Shown: piece by piece, positions 1-6,755 of the stretch | Position numbering within the stretch: position 1 is the stretch's first letter | Layout: the number at the start of each line of letters is the position of its first letter | From: RGIG8748 sp045545635 | GTDB taxonomy: Bacteria > Bacillota > Clostridia > UMGS1810 | Direction of reading: 5' to 3' | Length of the DNA stretch: 14,874 nucleotides | Assembly: GCA_045545635.1 (NCBI GenBank) | Contig: JAZQBI010000059.1 | Coordinates: 1-14,874 of the forward strand | Notes under the pieces: model-generated | Told to the model about the DNA's origin: nothing | What the model saw: only the letters and a program-made list of their open reading frames with translations | The model's database searches: none | Made by a program: the position numbers and the translations under genes

Positions 1-572
1 ATGTTACCGATGTTGACTCACAGGGACAGTATATAGAGCTGCTTACCACAGAGGGAATTGAACCGGTACTTCTCAACAATATGATAGACAATCACTTCTC
101 AAGCTTTCTTGAGTATAAGATTACCGATATATCATTTAAACGAGTAGACTCCTATGTTGCAGATTCGCTTAAATCAGATGAAGAAAAAACAGAAGAAGCC
201 GACGCAGAAAAACTCAAAGAGCTATTCGGCAAGTTTATCAATGCAGAGAGTATTGTTATCGAGAAGTTAAAGACAGATAAGATTTCTGCTATGTATGTGA
301 TAAGCGAAGAAGCACGCCGCATGGAGGAAATGCAGAAGATGTACGGCGGAATGAATATTCCAAATCTTCCCAAACCTGAGGAGACCTTTGTAGTTAACTC
401 TGCAAGCGGTCTTGTCTCTAAACTTCTTACAGTTTCCGACGAGAATGTCAGAGATTTGGTTTGTCAGAATATTATTGACATGGCAAAACTTTCTCACAAC
501 ACTCTAAACGGTGATGAAAGAAATGCTTTTATTGCACGAAATGCAGAAATAATGAATATGATAATAGGCTGA
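1..572 (+). CDS. htpG: Molecular chaperone HtpG (Hsp90), C-terminal part only
   Basis: This is the 3' part of an Hsp90-family ATP-dependent chaperone; the frame is open from base 3 and the gene starts left of the window. About 189 residues are visible, beginning VTDVDSQGQYIELL and then GIEPVLLNNMID, which matches the end of the Hsp90 middle domain. The rest is the C-terminal dimerisation domain, with an acidic/lysine-rich linker (SDEEKTEEADAEKLKELF) and the helices that form the homodimer (PKPEETFVVN, then the DERNAFIARNAEIMNMIIG end). The N-terminal ATPase domain (GHKL fold) is not in the window, so ATP-binding residues cannot be checked. The first in-frame ATG, at 81, is internal and should not be taken as a start. 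The gene is closed by the hairpin at 575-620 and converges on mnmM. Identification rests on family resemblance of the C-terminal half. Confidence 0.9.
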   Translation, partial: VTDVDSQGQYIELLTTEGIEPVLLNNMIDNHFSSFLEYKITDISFKRVDSYVADSLKSDEEKTEEADAEKLKELFGKFINAESIVIEKLKTDKISAMYVISEEARRMEEMQKMYGGMNIPNLPKPEETFVVNSASGLVSKLLTVSDENVRDLVCQNIIDMAKLSHNTLNGDERNAFIARNAEIMNMIIG

Positions 573-574
573 TA

Positions 575-620
575 AAAATGGACTGTAATTAATTCCTGCG
601 AATTAATTACAGTCCATTTT
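575..620. terminator. Bidirectional intrinsic terminator between htpG and mnmM
   Basis: A perfect 20-bp inverted repeat: left arm 575-594, loop CCTGCG 595-600, right arm 601-620. The outer ends are A-rich on the left and T-rich on the right, so each strand reads a GC-containing stem followed by U residues. It starts 3 bases after the htpG stop and its right edge touches the mnmM stop codon (619-621), so one hairpin can serve both convergent genes. Confidence 0.85.
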
Positions 621-1170
621 AGTTTCGAGTTATTATTACAGTTATCGGTGGATTGTTTGGTCTGTTGTAGAAGTCGTAAACGATAGCTGTGTATTTTTTG
701 TGGTCAAGGTTTCTTATGTATTCAAGCACTTTATCTTTTTCTTCAGTTCCTGAGTTTTTACCGTGATATATGGCAATTGCCGCAAAGCCGTCTTGTTGCA
801 GGAGATTTAATGATTTTTCAATAGCGGAAATGGTAGTGCCGTATTTTGTGTGAATACTGTGATCACCGCCGGGAAGATAACCAAGATTAAACACGACTGC
901 CTTTACAGGCTCGGTAACATATAGTTCAATATTGCTATGGCTGTCTTTGACCATTTTATAATTGGAAAAACCATTATCTGAAAGTCTGCTTCCCGTATGC
1001 TCTATGGCAGTGTCCTGAATATCAAATGCGTAGACAAAACCTTTGTCCCCAACAGCGCGGCAAAGTTTTAGTGTATCGTTACCGTTTCCTGCCGTGGCAT
1101 CAATTGCACGGTCACCGGGATTCAGATAATTATCAATAAAATATTCTGTTATGTTCTGTGGCTGCAGCAT
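619..1170 (-). CDS. mnmM: tRNA mnm5U34 methyltransferase MnmM (YtqB family)
   Basis: A 183-residue class I SAM-dependent methyltransferase of the YtqB/MraW_2 family. Visible motifs are the SAM-binding loop IDATAGNGND (residues 23-32), an acidic residue at the end of strand 2 (FDIQ, Asp50), and the family signature NLGYLPGGDH (95-104). The end reads NRPNNPPITVIITRN, as in YtqB proteins. B. subtilis YtqB, renamed MnmM, methylates nm5(s2)U at tRNA position 34 to mnm5(s2)U, replacing the MnmC methyltransferase activity of Gram-negatives; assigning that substrate here is by family. The ATG at 1170 has a strong GAGGTGG ribosome binding site (1179-1173) directly after the queT stop. It is the last gene of the leftward operon and ends in the shared terminator. 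Confidence 0.85.
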   Translation of the reverse strand: MLQPQNITEYFIDNYLNPGDRAIDATAGNGNDTLKLCRAVGDKGFVYAFDIQDTAIEHTGSRLSDNGFSNYKMVKDSHSNIELYVTEPVKAVVFNLGYLPGGDHSIHTKYGTTISAIEKSLNLLQQDGFAAIAIYHGKNSGTEEKDKVLEYIRNLDHKKYTAIVYDFYNRPNNPPITVIITRN

Positions 1171-1181
1171 AATCCACCTCG

Positions 1182-1673
1182 TTATTTAAATATCCTGCGG
1201 GCATGTTTTCTCAAGGCAACAAGAAGCAATGTTCCAAGGAGTCCTGCAGAAATAAATTCTCCGGCAAAAATGCTGAGACACATAAGAGGATATGCCTGCT
1301 TTATGTTATATACAAAGGTTAGTATAAGGGGAACTATGGCAGTATTAGAAAGTATAGGACCGACACAAGCTATAAGATATGCATTTTTTCTTTTGCTTTT
1401 GCCCGTCAGATATGTCAGATATGCACCTATGAGGGTTGCAATGCTTCCAAACACGATATCCCACAACGCACATCCCGTTATCAGATTGGATATTATACAC
1501 CCCACAAAAAGTCCCCATATTGCATAGGGTGTAAAAAACGGAAGAATTGTAAGCGCTTCGCTCACTCGCACCTGTATAAACCCGTTTGCCAGTCCAAAGG
1601 ATGCTGACACAATGGTAAGAACTGCATACATCGCTGCAATTATTGCAGAATATACTATTGCTTTACTTTTCAT
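1182..1673 (-). CDS. queT: Queuosine precursor transporter, ECF S component (QueT family)
   Basis: A 163-residue, very hydrophobic protein with five or six likely membrane segments. It carries the QueT-family signature IQVRVSEALTILPFFTP (about residues 33-49) followed by AIWGLFVGCIISN and DIVFGSIATLIGAYLTYLTG. QueT is the substrate-binding membrane subunit that, with the shared ECF energy-coupling module (EcfA/A'/T, encoded elsewhere), imports precursors of queuosine such as preQ1. The ATG at 1673 is preceded by AAGGAG (1686-1681), which overlaps the pfp stop codon, so translation is probably coupled. The gap to mnmM is 11 bases. No preQ1 riboswitch is visible in front of it, because it sits inside an operon whose promoter lies about 1.8 kb upstream. 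The family call is firm; the exact precursor imported is not known from sequence. Confidence 0.87.
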   Translation of the reverse strand: MKSKAIVYSAIIAAMYAVLTIVSASFGLANGFIQVRVSEALTILPFFTPYAIWGLFVGCIISNLITGCALWDIVFGSIATLIGAYLTYLTGKSKRKNAYLIACVGPILSNTAIVPLILTFVYNIKQAYPLMCLSIFAGEFISAGLLGTLLLVALRKHARRIFK

Positions 1674-1684
1674 AAGAGAACTCC

Positions 1685-2878
1685 TTATCTGAAAATATGT
1701 ACGGGAATTCCGTCTTTGTAAACAATATTGTTTTCTCCCTGAATGAGAGGATAAGCATATTTTACAAAAGCATCTGTAACATCAGAACCACTGCTTGCAA
1801 TATATTCATCAGGTACTTTTTTTTCTGCATTTGCGATTGTTGATATATCAAGAGCGGTTATATCACATGTATATTCATCATTCTGATTTCTTACATAACA
1901 CATCATTTTACCGCTTTCACCGCCAATTGCGGCTTTTGCTCCTTCATATCCTATGCGGAAAGATTCTTCGATGTCTGTTTTGGAACTGATATGTGCTGCA
2001 CATCTCTGAGGTGTATTGAGTTCAATACTTCTGGCTTTGCAACCCAGACGTTCTTTCACAAGATGCTCAAGGGTTTTTCCTGCACCGCCGAGCTGCGAAT
2101 GGCCAAACAGGTCATTGTTTGTTGCACGGGTTTGCTGAGCTATGTAATTTCCGTCCTTATCCTTAATGCCTTCGGAAACGGTTACAATTACAGCTTTTTT
2201 TGTTTTCATTACGTTTCTTATGTCATTAAGAAATTTGTCAGTATCAAACACAACCTCAGGAAGATATATGAGATCAGGTGCACCGGAACCTGACATTCTG
2301 GCAAGGGCAGAAGCTGCAGTGAGCCAACCTGCATTTCTTCCCATTATCTCAACGATAGTCACACTTTCCAGATCATAGCAAAGTGAGTCACGGGCAATTT
2401 CGCTTACCGTTGCAGCAATATATTTTGCCGCACTTCCGAATCCCGGACAGTGGTCTGTGCCCATAAGGTCGTTATCTATTGTTTTTGGAACACCCATAAC
2501 CTTTATTCCCATGTCAGCACACACTCCGGAGAGCTTATATACAGTGTCCATTGAGTCATTTCCGCCAATGTAACAGAAAACACCAATATCATTCTTTTGG
2601 AGTATGTGGGCAATTTTTATAATATCTTCGTCTTTTAACTTATATCTGCAGGAACCAAGAAAGGCAGATGGTGTTTGCTTAAGAATTTCGATTTTGTCAC
2701 TGCTGTCAAAAAAAGCGGATAAATCCATGAAATTCTCATTAAAAACACCTTCAATGCCGTTTACGCATCCAAATACCTTGGCTATCTTTTCGTTGGAAAT
2801 TGCGTAAGAAATAACACCTGCAAGTGTTGCGTTGATTGCGGCAGTGGGACCGCCGGACTGACCTACCAGTAAATTCAT
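1685..2878 (-). CDS. pfp: 6-phosphofructokinase, probably pyrophosphate-dependent
   Basis: A 397-residue phosphofructokinase that phosphorylates fructose 6-phosphate in glycolysis. Order of motifs: MNLLVGQSGGPTAAIN at the N terminus (phosphoryl-donor loop), GGNDS (105-109), PKTIDND (131-137) with the catalytic TIDND aspartates, and MGRNAGW (179-185) for substrate binding. Two positions separate ATP from PPi enzymes. The residue equal to E. coli Gly104 is Asp here, and the one equal to Gly124 is Lys (PKTIDND), both typical of PPi-PFKs; this makes the step potentially reversible. The Mg-site residue equal to Asp103 is Asn, as in some clostridial-type PFKs I recall. The ATG at 2878 was chosen because GGAGGT (2890-2885) stands seven bases ahead and the conserved sequence begins at once. 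It overlaps the upstream stop as ATGA. Confidence 0.85.
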   Translation of the reverse strand: MNLLVGQSGGPTAAINATLAGVISYAISNEKIAKVFGCVNGIEGVFNENFMDLSAFFDSSDKIEILKQTPSAFLGSCRYKLKDEDIIKIAHILQKNDIGVFCYIGGNDSMDTVYKLSGVCADMGIKVMGVPKTIDNDLMGTDHCPGFGSAAKYIAATVSEIARDSLCYDLESVTIVEIMGRNAGWLTAASALARMSGSGAPDLIYLPEVVFDTDKFLNDIRNVMKTKKAVIVTVSEGIKDKDGNYIAQQTRATNNDLFGHSQLGGAGKTLEHLVKERLGCKARSIELNTPQRCAAHISSKTDIEESFRIGYEGAKAAIGGESGKMMCYVRNQNDEYTCDITALDISTIANAEKKVPDEYIASSGSDVTDAFVKYAYPLIQGENNIVYKDGIPVHIFR

Positions 2879-3504
2879 TTTGTTACCTCCATATATTTTA
2901 TAGCTTCTTCTCTGTTTGCCTGTTGCCATCTTCCGACAACAGAAAATGAATTAAATTTATGATACTCTTTCGTTGGCACAGATAGATTTTGTATTATCTT
3001 TCCGGTAAAATCTCTGTGAGTAAAAAATAAGGTTTCTTCATCATGTTTTTCGTAAACAATATAGTCAGAATCGAATTCCATATTGCGATATGCGGGAAAA
3101 TGAGTAATCTTTAATTGCTCAATTATGGTATCATCCATATTGGATTTGAAAATTCTGAGTTTTTCAAATCCAAACATGGAAAAAGAGCACTTTCTAAATC
3201 TCCAGTCCTTCATGTTTCCTATACTTACAATAGTGTCAAACGAACCGTTTTGCAAGCATTCATCACTAAAGTCCGAGCATATGGCAAATTTGTCCTTATG
3301 TGAATATATAAGCAGGGGAGATTCATATGTAAAGCTGTCACCGCATGCCGGACAGGTTACTTTGTTTAAGCTTCCGTCATATGCCTCTTTCACTGTATTA
3401 TCGAGGGAATCTGCATCCACAAAAGAGTGCATTACACTGTATGAGCAGAAAATGCCCTGACATCTTTCGCATATTATGGGACCGTCGGTTATGAATGTAA
3501 ACAT
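2875..3504 (-). CDS. CpXC-domain zinc-binding protein of unknown function
   Basis: A 209-residue protein with an N-terminal zinc-ribbon-like region: CERC at residues 12-15 and CPAC at 51-54, then PLLIYSHKDKFAIC. This pattern resembles the CpXC domain (two Cys-x-x-Cys pairs followed by a segment in which a PLLYHD-like motif is common). The remaining about 140 residues are soluble, rich in Phe and Asp, and I recognise no domain in them. There is no signal peptide or membrane helix. I chose the ATG at 3504 because GAGGTG (3515-3510) lies five bases ahead; a TTG three bases earlier would be too close. It is the first gene of the leftward operon and its stop overlaps the pfp start (ATGA, 2875-2878), implying translational coupling with phosphofructokinase. 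The biochemical role is unknown. Confidence 0.7.
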   Translation of the reverse strand: MFTFITDGPIICERCQGIFCSYSVMHSFVDADSLDNTVKEAYDGSLNKVTCPACGDSFTYESPLLIYSHKDKFAICSDFSDECLQNGSFDTIVSIGNMKDWRFRKCSFSMFGFEKLRIFKSNMDDTIIEQLKITHFPAYRNMEFDSDYIVYEKHDEETLFFTHRDFTGKIIQNLSVPTKEYHKFNSFSVVGRWQQANREEAIKYMEVTK

Positions 3505-3526
3505 CAAAACACCTCAATTCTAATAC

Positions 3527-3555
3527 AGTATAACAGAAAAATTGGCTATATTCAA
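3527..3555 (-). promoter_or_regulatory. Extended -10 sigma-A promoter for the CpXC-pfp-queT-mnmM operon
   Basis: On the minus strand, TTGAAT (3555-3550) is followed after 17 bases by TATACT (3532-3527), preceded by TG one base upstream of the hexamer (extended -10). The expected start of transcription is near 3520, leaving a short leader with GAGGTG before the ATG at 3504. Its -35 lies 19 bases from the -35 of the divergent glyA promoter, so a protein bound between them could touch both. Confidence 0.7.
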
Positions 3556-3574
3556 CATAATATTTATTTTACTA

Positions 3575-3603
3575 TTGAAAAAACCCCATTTTTGGGGTAT
3601 AAT
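3575..3603 (+). promoter_or_regulatory. Sigma-A promoter for the glyA-rarA operon, with palindrome in the spacer
   Basis: TTGAAA (3575-3580), a 17-base spacer, and a perfect TATAAT (3598-3603). The spacer holds the inverted repeat ACCCCA (3583-3588) / TGGGGT (3593-3598) separated by TTTT, which ends on the first base of the -10 box. The leader from the expected start near 3610 to the ATG is only about 27 bases, too short for a riboswitch. Confidence 0.85.
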
Positions 3604-3636
3604 TATTGCATAAAAAAATATAAAAGGAGAATAAGG

Positions 3637-4875
3637 ATGTATTCAACTGAAGAAATTAGAAAAATTGATCCCGAAATTGCGGATGCTGTAGAAGCGGAAG
3701 TTTCCAGACAACGCAACAAAATTGAACTCATTGCCAGCGAAAATTTCGTGAGCAATGCTGTTATAGAAGCAATGGGAACCCCTCTTACCAATAAATATGC
3801 TGAGGGATACCCCGGCAAAAGATATTATGGCGGATGCGAAAATGTAGATGTTGTGGAAGCTCTTGCAATCGAAAGAGCAAAAGAACTCTTTGGTGCCGAG
3901 CATGCCAATGTTCAGCCCCATTCAGGTGCTCAGGCTAATATGGCAGTATTTTTCTCTGTGCTCAATCCCGGAGACACTGTTCTCAGTATGAGTCTGGCTC
4001 ATGGAGGTCACTTAAGTCACGGTAGTCCTGTTAATATGAGCGGTAAGTATTTTAATATTGTACCTTATGGTGTAGAGGAAGATACTTCTGTGGTGGATTA
4101 TGAAAAGATAAGACAGCTTGCTCTGGAATGTAGACCTAAGCTCATTGTTGCAGGTGCCAGTGCGTATCCCAGAACTCTTGATTTTGAGAAGTTTGGTGAA
4201 ATCGCAAAGGAAGTTGATGCGTATCTTCTTGTAGATATTGCTCACATTTCCGGCCTTGTAGCTGCAGGACTTCATCCAAGCCCTGTACCTTATGCTGATT
4301 TTGTTACCACAACAACCCACAAAACTTTGAGAGGTCCAAGAGGCGGTCTTATCCTTTGTAAGGAAGAACACGCAAAATTAGTTGACAAAGCCATATTCCC
4401 CGGTATCCAGGGAGGCCCCCTGATGCATATAATAGCAGCGAAGGCAGTTTGCCTTAAGGAGGCACTTTCTGACGATTTCAAAGTTTATCAGAAGAATATA
4501 GTAAAAAATGCCAAGGCATTAAGTGAGGCTCTTGTAGCAAACGGAATAGACCTTGTTTCCGGAGGCACAGACAACCACCTTATGCTACTTGACTTAAGAA
4601 GCATAGGTCTTACAGGTAAGGAAGCGGAAAAGAGACTTGATGAAGTGGGAATCACCTGCAACAAAAATGCAATTCCCTTTGATCCCGAAAAGCCTTTTGT
4701 TACAAGCGGTGTCCGTATTGGTACTCCTGCTGTTACATCCCGTGGCATGGTGGAAGAGGATATGAAAGAAATTGCAGAACTTATTACTCTTACACTCAAA
4801 AATTTTGATAGCAGTAAAGACGAAATCCGTTCCAGAGTTGATGCCCTCTGTAAGAAATACCCGTTGTACGAATAA
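3637..4875 (+). CDS. glyA: Serine hydroxymethyltransferase
   Basis: A 412-residue PLP enzyme, the usual bacterial SHMT length, converting serine and tetrahydrofolate to glycine and 5,10-methylene-THF; the main cytosolic source of one-carbon units. Motifs: IELIASENFVS (29-39), NKYAEGYPGKRYYGG (52-66), HSGAQAN (95-101), the PLP-pyridine aspartate and histidine in DIAHISGL (200-207), and the Schiff-base lysine in TTTTHKTLRGPRGG (Lys229). All expected active-site residues are present. The ATG at 3637 follows AAAAGGAGAATAAGG and starts the normal YSTEEIRKIDPEI sequence; the frame stays open 45 bases further upstream, but that part includes the -10 box and cannot be translated from the proposed start of transcription. 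It is the first gene of an operon with rarA, 21 bases downstream. Confidence 0.97.
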   Translation: MYSTEEIRKIDPEIADAVEAEVSRQRNKIELIASENFVSNAVIEAMGTPLTNKYAEGYPGKRYYGGCENVDVVEALAIERAKELFGAEHANVQPHSGAQANMAVFFSVLNPGDTVLSMSLAHGGHLSHGSPVNMSGKYFNIVPYGVEEDTSVVDYEKIRQLALECRPKLIVAGASAYPRTLDFEKFGEIAKEVDAYLLVDIAHISGLVAAGLHPSPVPYADFVTTTTHKTLRGPRGGLILCKEEHAKLVDKAIFPGIQGGPLMHIIAAKAVCLKEALSDDFKVYQKNIVKNAKALSEALVANGIDLVSGGTDNHLMLLDLRSIGLTGKEAEKRLDEVGITCNKNAIPFDPEKPFVTSGVRIGTPAVTSRGMVEEDMKEIAELITLTLKNFDSSKDEIRSRVDALCKKYPLYE

Positions 4876-4896
4876 TACTTAAAGGGAGGCAGTGCC

Positions 4897-6162
4897 TTGA
4901 AGCCCCTTGCAGATTATATCAGACCGTCCGCACTCCATGAGGTTGTAGGTCAGCATCATATATTAGCAAAAGATAAACCTATTTACAATATAATATCTTC
5001 CGGCGAAGTTCCTAATATGATTTTTTACGGACCTTCCGGTACAGGAAAAACTACCGTTGCCAATATCTGTGCGGCTATGACTTCGAAAAAGCTTTTTAAG
5101 CTTAATGCTACAACTGCATCCATAAAGGATATCCGTGACGTTGCGGCGGCAACAGACGATATTGAGGGCAGAAAAAGCGGAGTGCTTCTCTATCTTGATG
5201 AGATACAGAATTTTAATAAAAAACAACAGCAATCTCTTTTGGAATATATAGAGAACGGTTCAATAACACTTATTGCCAGCACTACGGAAAATCCGTATTT
5301 TTATGTGTACAATGCCATACTTTCACGAAGCACTGTTGTGGAGTTCAAACCTGTTGAAGCAGAAGATATAGTAATTGCTCTTAAAAGAGCAGTTGATATT
5401 GCATCAGATGTATATAACAGAAAAATTAATCCCGGTGATACTTTGGATATTATAGCAAAAAGTGCTTATGGTGATGTCCGCAAGGCCGTTACAATACTGG
5501 AAATGTGTATCAAGGCTTCAATGTCCTTGGAAGGCGATGTCAACATTGATGCTGACACTGTGGTTTCCATAACTCAAAAGAGCAGTTTTGCATTTGACAG
5601 AGATGGGGATAATCACTATGATGTATTAAGTGCTTTTCAAAAATCCATTCGTGGATCAGATGCAGATGCGGCAATTCATTATCTTGCAAGGCTAATTGAG
5701 GGCGGAGATCTTATTTCTATTTGTCGCAGACTTCTTGTTATTAGCGCCGAGGATATCGGACTTGCATATCCCAATGCCATTGCAGTGACGAAGGCATGTG
5801 TCGATTCTGCATTGCAGCTTGGCTTTCCGGAAGCGAGAATTCCTCTTGCTGAGGCTGTGATATTTCTTGCCGGACTTCCCAAATCCAATTCTGCAATATG
5901 CGCAATTGATGAGGCACTAGCCGATGTGAGGGCAGGACTTTCCGGCGATATACCCGCCCACATCAGGGACGGTCATTACGGCGGAGCAGAAAAGCTAGGT
6001 CGTGCACAAGGGTATAAGTACCCACATAATTATCCCAATTCATATGTAGCACAGCAGTATCTTCCTGATAAGCTCAAAGACAAGAAGTACTACAAGAGCG
6101 GAAAAAACAAAATGGAAGAAGCTGCCAGGTTATATATAGAAAAAATTAAAGCAGAAAGTTAA
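4897..6162 (+). CDS. rarA: Replication-associated recombination protein A (RarA/MgsA, AAA+ ATPase)
   Basis: A 421-residue clamp-loader-like AAA+ ATPase related to E. coli RarA and eukaryotic WRNIP1, acting at stalled replication forks. Visible are RPSALHEVVGQHH near the N terminus, Walker A GPSGTGKT (45-52), Walker B LLYLDEIQ (Asp101-Glu102), sensor 1 STTENPYF (128-135) and the arginine finger LSR (Arg144). The C-terminal tetramerisation part has the family stretch SAEDIGLAYPNA and ends with KYPHNYPNSYVAQQYLP. The start is TTG at 4897: the strong AAAGGGAGG (4881-4889) sits seven bases ahead and the homologous sequence begins there. The 21-base gap after glyA, with no terminator, indicates co-transcription. 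The link to glyA is positional; a functional reason is not obvious. Confidence 0.93.
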   Translation: MKPLADYIRPSALHEVVGQHHILAKDKPIYNIISSGEVPNMIFYGPSGTGKTTVANICAAMTSKKLFKLNATTASIKDIRDVAAATDDIEGRKSGVLLYLDEIQNFNKKQQQSLLEYIENGSITLIASTTENPYFYVYNAILSRSTVVEFKPVEAEDIVIALKRAVDIASDVYNRKINPGDTLDIIAKSAYGDVRKAVTILEMCIKASMSLEGDVNIDADTVVSITQKSSFAFDRDGDNHYDVLSAFQKSIRGSDADAAIHYLARLIEGGDLISICRRLLVISAEDIGLAYPNAIAVTKACVDSALQLGFPEARIPLAEAVIFLAGLPKSNSAICAIDEALADVRAGLSGDIPAHIRDGHYGGAEKLGRAQGYKYPHNYPNSYVAQQYLPDKLKDKKYYKSGKNKMEEAARLYIEKIKAES

Positions 6163-6179
6163 TTTAAGGAGGCAGAAAA

Positions 6180-6527
6180 ATGAGAAGTGATATTATTGAA
6201 AAAATCAAATCCACAGTAAGTGCCACTACAAAGAAAGCAGTTAAATTATCGGGTGATGCTATTGATTACACCAAGATTAAGTTTAAAATAGGCGAAATTA
6301 ACTCCAAGCTTGACGAAAAATATGCCGCAATCGGTCTTGCCGTGTACGAGGATAGTGACGATGGCGATATCGAAGCAATTTGTGCAGAAATCAAAGAACT
6401 TCGTGATGAACTCGATGATTACAAGCTCAAACTTTCCGAATACAAAAATAATAAATTCTGTCCTGCGTGCGGTGCTGTATGCGATAAGGAAGATGTTTTT
6501 TGCAAAGAATGCGGAGAAAAGTTTTAA
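6180..6527 (+). CDS. Small coiled-coil zinc-ribbon protein, function unknown
   Basis: A 115-residue protein with an N-terminal amphipathic region (residues 1-35), a charged, likely coiled-coil middle (about 36-88, rich in Glu, Asp, Lys) and a C-terminal zinc ribbon, CPACG (Cys94, Cys97) and CKECG (Cys108, Cys111), with an extra Cys101 between. This architecture resembles the small 'zinc-ribbon domain-containing' proteins common in Clostridia; no biochemical role is known to me. The ATG at 6180 has TAAGGAGG (6165-6172) seven bases upstream. It lies 17 bases after rarA without a terminator, so it is probably the third gene of the glyA operon. No clear terminator follows: the -35 box of the riboswitch promoter starts seven bases after the stop codon. 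Confidence 0.75.
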   Translation: MRSDIIEKIKSTVSATTKKAVKLSGDAIDYTKIKFKIGEINSKLDEKYAAIGLAVYEDSDDGDIEAICAEIKELRDELDDYKLKLSEYKNNKFCPACGAVCDKEDVFCKECGEKF

Positions 6528-6533
6528 TTAGTA

Positions 6534-6563
6534 TTGACATTATGTCGTATTTAGTAATATAAT
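6534..6563 (+). promoter_or_regulatory. Sigma-A promoter for the FMN riboswitch-ribU unit
   Basis: A perfect TTGACA (6534-6539), an 18-base spacer and a perfect TATAAT (6558-6563). Expected transcription start is near 6570, at the very 5' edge of the aptamer. No terminator separates it from the preceding zinc-ribbon gene, so some read-through from the glyA operon is possible. Confidence 0.88.
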
Positions 6564-6571
6564 GTACTGGT

Positions 6572-6692
6572 GTTCTTCGGGGCGGGGCGAGATTCCCCAC
6601 CGGCGGTATAGCCCGCGACTTGCACTGCTTGATGGTGCAATTGATTTGGTGAAATTCCAGAGCCGACGGTATAGTCCGGATGATAGAGGAAT
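6572..6692 (+). ncRNA. FMN riboswitch (RFN element) aptamer
   Basis: All conserved RFN blocks are present in order: CTTCGGGGC at the 5' side, GATTCCCCACCGGCGGTA (about 6591-6608), AGCCCGCGAC, a variable hairpin (TTGCAC with GGTGCAA), GGTGAAATTCC, GAGCCGACGGTATAGTC and GGATGATAGAGGAA. Closing helix P1 is formed by GTTCTTC (6572-6578) and GAGGAAT (6686-6692). RFN elements bind FMN and lower expression of riboflavin synthesis or uptake genes. Here it sits in front of ribU with an intrinsic terminator between aptamer and gene, so control is probably by transcription attenuation. Confidence 0.96.
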
Positions 6693-6708
6693 GCAGTGTA
6701 GATTTATG

Positions 6709-6741
6709 CGCCCCGATATTATTATCGGGGTTTTCTTTTTT
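6709..6741 (+). terminator. Riboswitch expression-platform terminator
   Basis: CCCCGATA (6711-6718), loop TTAT, TATCGGGG (6723-6730), followed by TTTTCTTTTTT (6731-6741): a textbook intrinsic terminator just upstream of the ribU ribosome binding site TAGGAGG. Its left arm (CGCCCCGA, 6709-6716) is fully complementary to TCGGGGCG (6577-6584) at the 5' side of the aptamer, a possible antiterminator. Confidence 0.92.
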
Positions 6742-6755
6742 AGGAGGACAAAATT

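Noticed and set aside
2879..2929. A 17-residue N-terminal extension of the phosphofructokinase
   Set aside because: It lies inside the upstream CpXC gene; GGAGGT stands just before the ATG at 2878, where the conserved sequence begins.
3604..3636. A glycine or THF riboswitch in front of glyA
   Set aside because: The leader between the promoter and the ATG is only about 27 bases, with no aptamer-like conserved blocks.
3643..4481. Several minus-strand frames of 60-120 codons opposite glyA
   Set aside because: They are shadows of a fully conserved glyA; no start signals, no recognisable domains.
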